Source of the DNA: Flagellimonas allohymeniacidonis
GTDB taxonomy: Bacteria; Bacteroidota; Bacteroidia; Flavobacteriales; Flavobacteriaceae
Reading direction: 5' to 3'
DNA: 64,000 nt
Assembly: GCF_004296335.1 (NCBI RefSeq)
Contig: NZ_SGIU01000001.1
Coordinates: forward strand, 721,290 to 785,289
Position 1 is the stretch's first letter. The number at the start of each line of letters is the position of its first letter. The translations under genes were made by a program, and so were the position numbers. The notes under the pieces are model-generated. The model had not been told where the DNA came from, ran no database searches, and worked only from the letters and a program-made list of their open reading frames with translations. Shown here in pieces: positions 45,460 through 52,471 of this stretch.

Positions 45460-45714
45460 TCATTCTTTGTCGGCCAGTTTGGTTTCAATAATCTCCAAAG
45501 CATCATTGATGGTTTTCATGCCATCCATATCCTCATTTTCGAGTATAATATCGAATTCGTCCTCCACATCCAGCACGATATCCACCAAATTGGCGGAATT
45601 GATGTTAAGCTCCTGAATGAAATCGCTTTCTTTTTTGATTTCTTTGGGATCTACGTCTTCCGGTAAGTAGGTCTCAACAATGGTCTTAAGTTTTTGATAT
45701 TGTTCTTCTCGCAT
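45460..45714 (-). CDS. Acyl carrier protein of the type III PKS operon
   Basis: An 84-residue ACP with the typical acidic four-helix pattern. The phosphopantetheine site is Ser40 in LNINSANLVDIVLDVEDEFD: the usual DSL motif is replaced by NSA, but the modified Ser and the following helix-II pattern are intact. It would carry the growing acyl chain of the dedicated fatty-acid enzymes encoded just upstream. It starts 6 bp after the ketoacyl synthase gene. Confidence 0.88.
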   Translation of the reverse strand: MREEQYQKLKTIVETYLPEDVDPKEIKKESDFIQELNINSANLVDIVLDVEDEFDIILENEDMDGMKTINDALEIIETKLADKE

Positions 45715-45720
45715 TCTAGT

Positions 45721-47007
45721 TCAATTCTGTTTGCTTTCACTATACTTTTTAAAAATAGCGCAAGCATTTACATCCCCAAAACCAAAACTGGCCTTTGCAA
45801 TAACTTTTGGTGCAAAATCCATAGTTTTTTGAGGTATTCGGCTTGCATTCGCATATTTCAGGATTTCAGGATGCACATCTTCACAATTGACATTACCGAA
45901 AATCTTATTTTCAGAAAACTGAAGTATGGTTCCAACACTTTCAATGCTTCCAGCAGCCGCCAAACAATGGCCGATTGTACCTTTGAAGGAATTTATGTAT
46001 GGGAAATCCTTACCATGTCGATTTAGGGCAAGGCTCCAATTTCTGATTTCCAAGGAATCTTTTGTGGTCGCTGTAAGATGCCCATTAATAGCATCAATCT
46101 CGTTTGCGTGCACCCCAGAATCAGACAACGCATCTCTTATGCATTGCTGAACGCCTTCACTATTTGGAGCGGTCATACTACCTCCTAACCTTTGTCCTCC
46201 ACTGTTCACACAGCCCCCTAAAACTTCGGCATAAATCGTCGCGCCCCGCTCAAGTGCACTTTCCAAAGTCTCTAAGACAAGTGCCGCTGCGCCACTCCCA
46301 GGAACAAACCCAGAGGCAGTTGCGCTCATGGGCCTACTGGCTTTTTTGGGCTTTTCGTTATACTTTCTTGGTAAAATCCGCATGGCATCAAAGCCACCCC
46401 AAACATAAGGTCCGCTATCACTGCAACTCCCGACGAGCATGCGTTTCGCTTTACCGAATTTAATGCGATCATATCCCATTAAGAGGGCCTCAGTGCCAGT
46501 GGTACAGGCTGAGGAGTTAGTGGTCACCTGATTTCCGCAACCCAACATTCCTCCCAAATAGGCACTGATACCGCTGGCCATGGTCTGCATTACGGTCGTA
46601 CTCCCCAAACGTCGAACGTTACCGGCATCCACGTGATAAATAGCGTCTTTGAACTTGTCAACGCCTAAAATTCCAGTACCAAAAACAATCCCGGAATCCC
46701 AGTCGAGTGGGTTGTCATTATCAATTTCAAGCTTGGCATCCCTCCAGGCATCGACCCCGGCCATGACTCCATAAATAAGCCCAGAAGATTCCAATCCTTT
46801 CTGCTGCAGTTTTGTAAAGTAATTATTTAGGTCAATAGTTTCAATTCTCGGTTCTCCAGCTATTTGGCATGAAAAGTTTAGGTCTTTCAGTTTTTGCTGG
46901 AATCGAATTCCGCTTATACCCGATCTTAAGGCTGCTGCGAACTCTGGAAGCCCAACCCCATTTGGGGCGCATACCCCCATTCCGGTAACTACTACCCTAG
47001 TTCCCAT
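45721..47007 (-). CDS. Beta-ketoacyl-ACP synthase (KAS II/FabF-like)
   Basis: A 428-residue elongating ketoacyl synthase with the complete Cys-His-His triad: Cys168 in NSSACTTGTEA, His310 in INGHLTATTKDS, His347 in FKGTIGHCLAAAG. It condenses malonyl-ACP with the acyl chain. It overlaps the upstream dehydratase gene by 11 bp. Its place in the operon suggests synthesis of a specific acyl starter rather than housekeeping lipids, which is inferred. Confidence 0.92.
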   Translation of the reverse strand: MGTRVVVTGMGVCAPNGVGLPEFAAALRSGISGIRFQQKLKDLNFSCQIAGEPRIETIDLNNYFTKLQQKGLESSGLIYGVMAGVDAWRDAKLEIDNDNPLDWDSGIVFGTGILGVDKFKDAIYHVDAGNVRRLGSTTVMQTMASGISAYLGGMLGCGNQVTTNSSACTTGTEALLMGYDRIKFGKAKRMLVGSCSDSGPYVWGGFDAMRILPRKYNEKPKKASRPMSATASGFVPGSGAAALVLETLESALERGATIYAEVLGGCVNSGGQRLGGSMTAPNSEGVQQCIRDALSDSGVHANEIDAINGHLTATTKDSLEIRNWSLALNRHGKDFPYINSFKGTIGHCLAAAGSIESVGTILQFSENKIFGNVNCEDVHPEILKYANASRIPQKTMDFAPKVIAKASFGFGDVNACAIFKKYSESKQN

Positions 47008-47446
47008 CCTTTACAGTTTTAAACATGCCTGCCAAAACACCTTTGCATACTTGCTGTCCTTTCTGGTTCACCATTTGCACCTTGCATTTGAGTTTTCCGA
47101 ATCGGAAATACACTTTTTCAGAGTATACCGTAACTGTTTCCCCAGGGAAAACAGGTAAAACAAACTCCATTTCAGAACTAGAAAATGCAATCCTCGAAGG
47201 AAAATCATTTTTGGAATCCTTGAGCAAGTATATACCAAGACAGACCAGCCCTATCTGGGCACAACATTCAGTAAGCAGTACGCCGGGGGTCACTGGGAAG
47301 TCTTTAAAATGGCCTTGATAAAAGTCCAAACCCTCATTGAAAGTAAAGGTCCCTTCCACACGTTCTTCTGTAATATGTTGAAGTTCATCAACAAACCGAA
47401 AAGGTTTGTCATAAGGAAGTCTTGCCAATATTTCACTTTTCGTCAT
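46997..47446 (-). CDS. FabZ-like 3-hydroxyacyl-ACP dehydratase
   Basis: A 149-residue hotdog-fold protein. The FabZ-type catalytic pair is visible as His46 and Glu60 in YQGHFKDFPVTPGVLLTECC; Gly in the HFPG motif is replaced by Asp, a variation also seen in related dehydratases. It would dehydrate 3-hydroxyacyl-ACP during chain building. It starts 3 bp after the enoyl reductase gene and overlaps the ketoacyl synthase gene. Confidence 0.85.
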   Translation of the reverse strand: MTKSEILARLPYDKPFRFVDELQHITEERVEGTFTFNEGLDFYQGHFKDFPVTPGVLLTECCAQIGLVCLGIYLLKDSKNDFPSRIAFSSSEMEFVLPVFPGETVTVYSEKVYFRFGKLKCKVQMVNQKGQQVCKGVLAGMFKTVKDGN

Positions 47447-47449
47447 GGT

Positions 47450-48238
47450 TTATTGTATACTTTCACCTCCATCTACCTTAATGACTGTTCCGGTAATCCA
47501 TTTAGCCTCTTCCAAAGTTAGCAGGTATACAACATCCGCTACGTCCTCTGGTTTGGTAAGTCTGTTATTGGGATTTCGCTCCAAGGCCTTTTTCCCTAGA
47601 ATTTCACTATTGGGAATCATTCGAAAAGACTTTGTATCTGTTGTTCCTGCCTGTATACAGTTTGCTTTTACGCCTAAAGGGGCAAACTCCAGTGCAATGT
47701 TTCGAGTAATGGCTTCCAAAGTGGCTTTTGCAGCAGACACTGCGGCATAGCCTGGCCATGCTTTGGAACTGCCCTCACTAGTAAATGAAACTATTCTGGC
47801 ATCTTTGGCAAATAATCCTAGGTTGACCAACGACCTTGCCCAATCGTACAAGCTTGTGGCCATGGCATTAATGGTAAGTTGGAAATCTTCATTCACCAAC
47901 TGATTCGTTGAAGTCAACATCGTTTTTAGATTGCCTTTTGCAATACTGTGTACCAAAACATCGATTTTGTCTGGACCCAACAACTTTACTATTTCTTGCA
48001 GTACTTCCTCTGTTTTTTGCTTATTGGTAGCGTCAATGTTAAAGCTGTGGAGTTGATTTTCATCCAAAGTAATTTCCTGAAAATCCTTATTAATCTCTTC
48101 TAAGTCAATTTTTCTATCTCTGTGGATAATGATCAAATTGAATTGATGTCTTGCAAGTTTTTTTGCAGTTGCCAATCCCAGGCCACTACTTCCACCAAGA
48201 ATCAGCGCCCATTTGCCAGATGTACCCGTATTTACCAT
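47450..48238 (-). CDS. SDR reductase with enoyl-ACP-reductase (FabL/FabI-like) signature
   Basis: A 262-residue short-chain dehydrogenase with the Rossmann motif GGSSGLGLATA (15-25). The catalytic Tyr164 and Lys171 are seven positions apart (YAAVSAAK), the Y-x6-K spacing typical of enoyl-ACP reductases FabI/FabL rather than the Y-x3-K of ketoreductases. FabL-like activity is therefore favoured. No separate ketoreductase is encoded in the operon, so the housekeeping FabG may act here. It overlaps the PKS gene by 7 bp. Confidence 0.8.
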   Translation of the reverse strand: MVNTGTSGKWALILGGSSGLGLATAKKLARHQFNLIIIHRDRKIDLEEINKDFQEITLDENQLHSFNIDATNKQKTEEVLQEIVKLLGPDKIDVLVHSIAKGNLKTMLTSTNQLVNEDFQLTINAMATSLYDWARSLVNLGLFAKDARIVSFTSEGSSKAWPGYAAVSAAKATLEAITRNIALEFAPLGVKANCIQAGTTDTKSFRMIPNSEILGKKALERNPNNRLTKPEDVADVVYLLTLEEAKWITGTVIKVDGGESIQ

Positions 48239-49287
48239 TTCAGAAGTATCCTTTGTGCTGAAAACCCAGGCCCGAAGCTTAGTAAAAGTCCTTGCTTTCC
48301 CTCGGAATCATCAAGCATCATAAAACGTTCCAATACGTACAATACCGTGACACTGCTCATATTCCCAAATTTACGCAACACTTCTCGGGTATCATCGATG
48401 TTTTTGCCCAATTTCCCAAACAGTTCTTCTACCGTCTCCACTATTTTTTTGCCACCAGGATGAAAGATCAAGTAATCAACATCTTCAATACGCGTTTGAA
48501 AGCGTTCCAAGAAGGGATGTACAATTTTTGGGAAGTGATTCGCTATGACCTCAGGAACGGATGGGTCCAAAATCATTTTAAGACCAGTGTTGACCAAATC
48601 AAAGCCCATGAGATGAGTGGCATCCTTGAAATGATACATTTCCTCACCTACAATACTTGGACCTTGAGCACTAGGTTCAGAGGATAGAAGTGCGCATGCT
48701 GCACCATCTCCAAAAATTGCCGCGCTTACCATATTGGTCATAGAAAAATCATTTAGTTGAAAGGTTGCTGTAGGACTTTCCACGGCAACAACAGCAGCCC
48801 TTTTGTCGGGATTGGATCTCAAAAAATGCGCAGCATAAATCAATCCTGAAATCCCGGCCGCGCATCCCATTTCGGTGACAGGAAGGCGCACAACATCTTC
48901 CTTAAGACCAAGAGAATTGGCCAAATAAGCGTCTAGCGAAGGAATCATAATCCCTGTGCAGCTCACGGTGATGATGTAATCCAAGGAATCGGCTTTCCAG
49001 TTAGCAGAATCCAGCGCTTTTTGCAGCACCTGTTCCCCCAAAATCTTCACTTCACGGGCGTAAATGGCATTCTTTTCTTCAAAAGAAGTGGCCATGAAGA
49101 CCTCTTCAATGTCCATAATCCCATAGCGACGGTCCACGCCAGCCCCCTTAAATATCTTCTTGACCTTTCTCTGAAAGCGTTCCTCTTGACCAGAAAGCCA
49201 AACATCAATAAACGGAAGAATCTCCCTAGTTTCTCGGCAAAATTTGGGTAATTGCTTGGCTACTTGTACAATTCGTACTTCGCTCAT
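48232..49287 (-). CDS. Type III polyketide synthase (chalcone/stilbene synthase family)
   Basis: A 351-residue homodimeric-type III PKS with all catalytic residues: Cys142 (EMGCAAGISGLIY), His276 (LIFHPGGKK) and Asn309 (FGNMSS), and the C-terminal GFGPG-like loop SFGPGFSAQ. It extends a starter acyl unit with malonyl-CoA and cyclises the product to resorcinols, pyrones or related rings. With a dedicated ACP and fatty-acid enzymes in the operon, a long-chain acyl starter is probable. It overlaps the methyltransferase by 4 bp and the reductase by 7 bp. Confidence 0.95.
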   Translation of the reverse strand: MSEVRIVQVAKQLPKFCRETREILPFIDVWLSGQEERFQRKVKKIFKGAGVDRRYGIMDIEEVFMATSFEEKNAIYAREVKILGEQVLQKALDSANWKADSLDYIITVSCTGIMIPSLDAYLANSLGLKEDVVRLPVTEMGCAAGISGLIYAAHFLRSNPDKRAAVVAVESPTATFQLNDFSMTNMVSAAIFGDGAACALLSSEPSAQGPSIVGEEMYHFKDATHLMGFDLVNTGLKMILDPSVPEVIANHFPKIVHPFLERFQTRIEDVDYLIFHPGGKKIVETVEELFGKLGKNIDDTREVLRKFGNMSSVTVLYVLERFMMLDDSEGKQGLLLSFGPGFSAQRILLKW

Positions 49288-50000
49288 ATGTTATTTTCTT
49301 GTTTGATTTGCATCACCCATACGTATCGAAAAGCCCACCTCCAACGAATGGTATGTATAACACTTGGTATTTTATTCGAAAGGTGTATCAGCTCATTTTT
49401 AGTAAAGCCTTTGCTTATGGAAACCAATCCATCGTACTTGGCCACCTCAGTTCTGATAAAGAAAAAACTGAATACCTTGAATAAGTAATATGCCCACTTG
49501 CTACGTTGTAAATCGTTGATGACCACCCCCACCTTGGCAAGACTTACAAATTGGTTCAAGAAGGTTTCAAGGCGTTCTTCCTCAAAATGGTGCATCGTTA
49601 GGGTGTTGATGATAATATCACATTCAAAACCGGAATCTGCTTTAAGGATATCCATTTTCTTATAGGTGATATTGAGATATTCTTCACTTTGTTTCCTTGC
49701 AATTTCAAGAACATCCTCTCTTAAATCGATACCCGTCATCTGATGTTCTATCTTTCTTTCAGTCAGGAAATTGGATAATTTTCGGAGCATTGTACCATCC
49801 CCTGAACCCATGTCCAAAATCGTATACGATTTTTGTTTTGTCCTTTTTATGAGCTTCCACACTTCCTGTATGGTAATTTTATCTCCTCCAAGCAGTTTAT
49901 TACACTTGTTTATGTCTTCGTACGCTTCTTGGAGCATCTCGAACGCCATATTGGGATCATCCATTTTTTCCGCTACCCTACTTCGAAGTGAAAAATCCAT
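49284..50000 (-). CDS. Class I SAM-dependent methyltransferase of the PKS operon
   Basis: A 238-residue protein with class I motif I at about residues 61-70 (ILDMGSGDGT), followed by MTGIDLREDVLEIARKQ and CDIIINTLTMHHFEEE, typical of UbiE/methyltransferase-25-like proteins. Likely O- or C-methylates the polyketide product; the site is unknown. Its ATG overlaps the stop of the FAD oxidoreductase in a TAATG and its stop overlaps the start of the PKS gene. Confidence 0.85.
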   Translation of the reverse strand: MDFSLRSRVAEKMDDPNMAFEMLQEAYEDINKCNKLLGGDKITIQEVWKLIKRTKQKSYTILDMGSGDGTMLRKLSNFLTERKIEHQMTGIDLREDVLEIARKQSEEYLNITYKKMDILKADSGFECDIIINTLTMHHFEEERLETFLNQFVSLAKVGVVINDLQRSKWAYYLFKVFSFFFIRTEVAKYDGLVSISKGFTKNELIHLSNKIPSVIHTIRWRWAFRYVWVMQIKQENNI

Positions 50001-51145
50001 TAGACTGTAATTGGTTTACCGTGCGTACTTGCGATCACCCCACGGAGCAATCTTTTGGAATTGGCCAAAGTGGAAATTGCCATATCAAACCATTCGGTAT
50101 GAATCATGAGCGCCTGTAGCCTTCTTCCCATCCACATTCTTTTACTGAAGTTCTTTTTCCAAGCTCGTTGGTAATTCAATTCCATTATATTTCGATGATA
50201 TTCTTTGTTTTCCAAAAACAAATCAATCTGCTCAGCTGCAATTTTAGCACTATGGATGGCCATCGCCATTCCATTTCCACATAACGGATGAATCAAACCT
50301 GCTGTATCTCCACACATGAGCATATGGTTTTCTACCGCCTTTTTCCTATCAAAAGAAATTTGGGCGATACTCAAGGGTTTTTCAAACTTAAGCTTGGCTG
50401 TCATCAAGAATTCCTTTAGCAATGGATTCTCGCTTATTACATTTTTATGGAATTCTTCAACGGTGCCTTCTTTTTTAAAGCTTTCATATTGTACCAGATA
50501 ACAAAAATTAATGCAGCCATCCTCGGTTTTTGAAAGCCCCCCATAACCTCCTGGAAAATTATGAAGTCCAACAAGATGCTCAGGGTGTGGGTAAGCTGTA
50601 TAATGACCTTTTATTCCCAGCCAGGGAGATTTGTTATTAATAAATGACCTATTCAACTTCTTGTCCAAATTAGACCGCTTACCAAAAGCCCCAATTGCTA
50701 CTTTGCACTCAATTTTTCTGTCCTCGGATGTAGTAAGTTGAAAGACGTCACCATCAAAAGTCACATCTGACACGGTATCAAAAAGAAATTGAACCCCTTT
50801 CTCAAAAGCCTTTTCGTAAAGAAGGTTATCGAAAGTGTATCGGCTAATGCCAAAACCCCCGGAGGGTAAATCAACACTAACGGATTTACCTTTTTGGGTG
50901 GAAAGCTGCAAGGTGGTTATTTGAGGCAAATTAAACCGGTCGAGGTCTATGCCCAAATGACCTAAATAGGGCTTGACCTCATTGGAAACATACTCACCAC
51001 AAACCTTATGCTTGGGATATTTGTTTTTTTCGATTATCAGTACCTCCTTGCCTCTATCCACCAAATCCAAGGCTGCCGTTAAACCGGCAAGGCCTCCCCC
51101 AATAATAGCAATCTCAACACTGTTCACAAATTGAAGATACTGCAT
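50000..51145 (-). CDS. FAD-dependent oxidoreductase (geranylgeranyl-reductase/monooxygenase-like)
   Basis: From ATG 51145 the product has 381 residues. A Rossmann FAD motif is at the N-terminus (IAIIGGGLAGLTAALDL), followed by KHKVCGEYVSNE and a second FAD motif MCGDTAGLIHPLCGNG, as in geranylgeranyl-reductase-like oxidoreductases and related flavin monooxygenases. A GTG at 51127, six codons on, would give the more canonical N-terminus NSVEIAIIGGG and is a serious alternative. First gene of the PKS operon; could hydroxylate or oxidise the aromatic ring, or reduce double bonds. Confidence 0.82.
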   Translation of the reverse strand: MQYLQFVNSVEIAIIGGGLAGLTAALDLVDRGKEVLIIEKNKYPKHKVCGEYVSNEVKPYLGHLGIDLDRFNLPQITTLQLSTQKGKSVSVDLPSGGFGISRYTFDNLLYEKAFEKGVQFLFDTVSDVTFDGDVFQLTTSEDRKIECKVAIGAFGKRSNLDKKLNRSFINNKSPWLGIKGHYTAYPHPEHLVGLHNFPGGYGGLSKTEDGCINFCYLVQYESFKKEGTVEEFHKNVISENPLLKEFLMTAKLKFEKPLSIAQISFDRKKAVENHMLMCGDTAGLIHPLCGNGMAMAIHSAKIAAEQIDLFLENKEYHRNIMELNYQRAWKKNFSKRMWMGRRLQALMIHTEWFDMAISTLANSKRLLRGVIASTHGKPITV

Positions 51146-51151
51146 AAAAAC

Positions 51152-51182
51152 AAAAATCCCGACCAGATCGGTCGGGATTTTA
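51152..51182 (-). terminator. Strong terminator hairpin of the OmpA-family gene, directly before the PKS operon
   Basis: A perfect 12-bp stem, AAAATCCCGACC (51153-51164) and GGTCGGGATTTT (51170-51181), with a 5-base loop. On the minus strand it is followed by T, G and five T residues that run directly into the ATG at 51145. It lies about 20 bp behind the stop of the OmpA-family gene. Confidence 0.8.
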
Positions 51183-51201
51183 AGGCGAAGTTTTGTATTT
51201 C

Positions 51202-51894
51202 TTATCCTTTGGTTTTTTGATAAGCTTCTTCTTTGAGTTCCTCGCTTGCCATAATAGCAAGTTCCACCCTTCGGTTCTTGGCTTTTCCTTCTGAGGTTTC
51301 GTTCGTAGCCTTGGGCTGGCTCTCGCCGTACCATTTGGTTGTAAACCTACCATTGGAAATTCCTTTGGAAACCAAATATTTGGTAACTGACTCAGCTCGT
51401 TGCTGCGATAGTTTCCAATTGTAATCCTCAGGACCGGCACTGTCGGTATGGCCTTCCACCAAAATAATGGATTGTGGATACTCTTGGAAAATTCCAGCCA
51501 ACTTATCCAATGTATTGGCTGACGTTCCTTTTACATCTGACTTGTTGGTGTCGAAATACACCCCTGCTTCTTCATTGAAGGTAACATTAATTCCTTCTCC
51601 AACCCTTTTTACCTCAGCTCCTGGAATTTCTTCTTCTATTCGTTCAGCCTGACGGTCCATACGGTTTCCTATGTATCCTCCAGCTGCACCGCCTACCACA
51701 GCACCGATGATGGCGCCAAGTGCTGTATTTCCCTTTCCTACATTATTTCCAATGACACCGCCAATTACGGCACCGCCAGCAGCACCAATAGCTGCTCCTT
51801 TTTGGGTGTTATTGGCATTTTTTACTGCATTACAGCTTACAATTAGACTTAGCATTAAAATGGCTGCTGTGCTTTTTATGATTGCTCTTTTCAT
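51202..51894 (-). CDS. OmpA-family lipoprotein with glycine-zipper domain
   Basis: Lipobox LIVSC (Cys about 21), then a glycine-zipper region (about 30-80; repeated GAAGGAVIGGVIG and GAVVGGAAGGYIG) and an OmpA/MotB peptidoglycan-binding domain (about 110-225; VYFDTNKSDVKG, VEGHTDSAG, NWKLSQQRAESV, NRRVEL). Peptidoglycan-linked envelope stability protein. It follows the lipocalin-like gene by 4 bp, so the two form an operon. Confidence 0.92.
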   Translation of the reverse strand: MKRAIIKSTAAILMLSLIVSCNAVKNANNTQKGAAIGAAGGAVIGGVIGNNVGKGNTALGAIIGAVVGGAAGGYIGNRMDRQAERIEEEIPGAEVKRVGEGINVTFNEEAGVYFDTNKSDVKGTSANTLDKLAGIFQEYPQSIILVEGHTDSAGPEDYNWKLSQQRAESVTKYLVSKGISNGRFTTKWYGESQPKATNETSEGKAKNRRVELAIMASEELKEEAYQKTKG

Positions 51895-51898
51895 GTGC

Positions 51899-52384
51899 TT
51901 ACTTTTTAGTGAATTGATAAACGATGGTTACGGGTTGTCCCTCAACAGAAACATTAGATCTAAGGGTCATGTTTTGCTCATTGATGCTGGATATGTTCAA
52001 ACGATATCCAAGACCTCCCGAGATGTCCTTTCGATTTTCATCAATAAACTTGAACTGCAACTGACTGCTGTAGTTCTGGGCAGGTTCAACAACGGACCAA
52101 CGGAAAAAACGATCCCCGCCTTGACAAAGGCTGCTTTGCGAGATGGTATATCTTCCGGTACTGTTGTTGTCACGAAAGAACCAATCGCTTCCTTCGAAGC
52201 AAATGTCTTCTGCATCGCCGAAAATGGTCGATTTAAAATTTCCAGTATTGTTTTCATAAGATATGTTGTCCAAGGTCCAAGAACCACTAAAAAGGTTTCG
52301 TTGGGTTCGGGCACTTTTGGAAACGGAGCAGGAAGAAAACAAGATTCCTGCCAACATCAGTAAAAAGAATGTTTGCTTTACCAT
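51899..52384 (-). CDS. Lipocalin-like lipoprotein
   Basis: 161 residues with lipobox LFSSC (Cys about 19). The mature domain begins with SGSWTLDNISY and contains strand patterns such as GRYTISQSSLCQGGDRFFRWSV that fit a lipocalin-type beta barrel. Often paired with an OmpA-family gene in flavobacteria, as here. Ligand unknown. Confidence 0.75.
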   Translation of the reverse strand: MVKQTFFLLMLAGILFSSCSVSKSARTQRNLFSGSWTLDNISYENNTGNFKSTIFGDAEDICFEGSDWFFRDNNSTGRYTISQSSLCQGGDRFFRWSVVEPAQNYSSQLQFKFIDENRKDISGGLGYRLNISSINEQNMTLRSNVSVEGQPVTIVYQFTKK

Positions 52385-52471
52385 AAGAAATTGGAGTTTA
52401 TTGGTTTTATATACGATTGAGACACCTTTTTGAATGTTTGGTCATGTTAAAAAATTGTTAAGACATATTTT

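Noticed and set aside
51146-51334. An upstream start for the FAD oxidoreductase
   Set aside because: It would read through the terminator stem and into the OmpA gene, and the N-terminal FAD motif already sits close to the ATG at 51145 or GTG at 51127.
51671-52363. A 230-codon plus-strand frame across the OmpA and lipocalin genes
   Set aside because: It is antisense to two clear lipoprotein genes; its proline-rich start is the complement of the glycine zipper.
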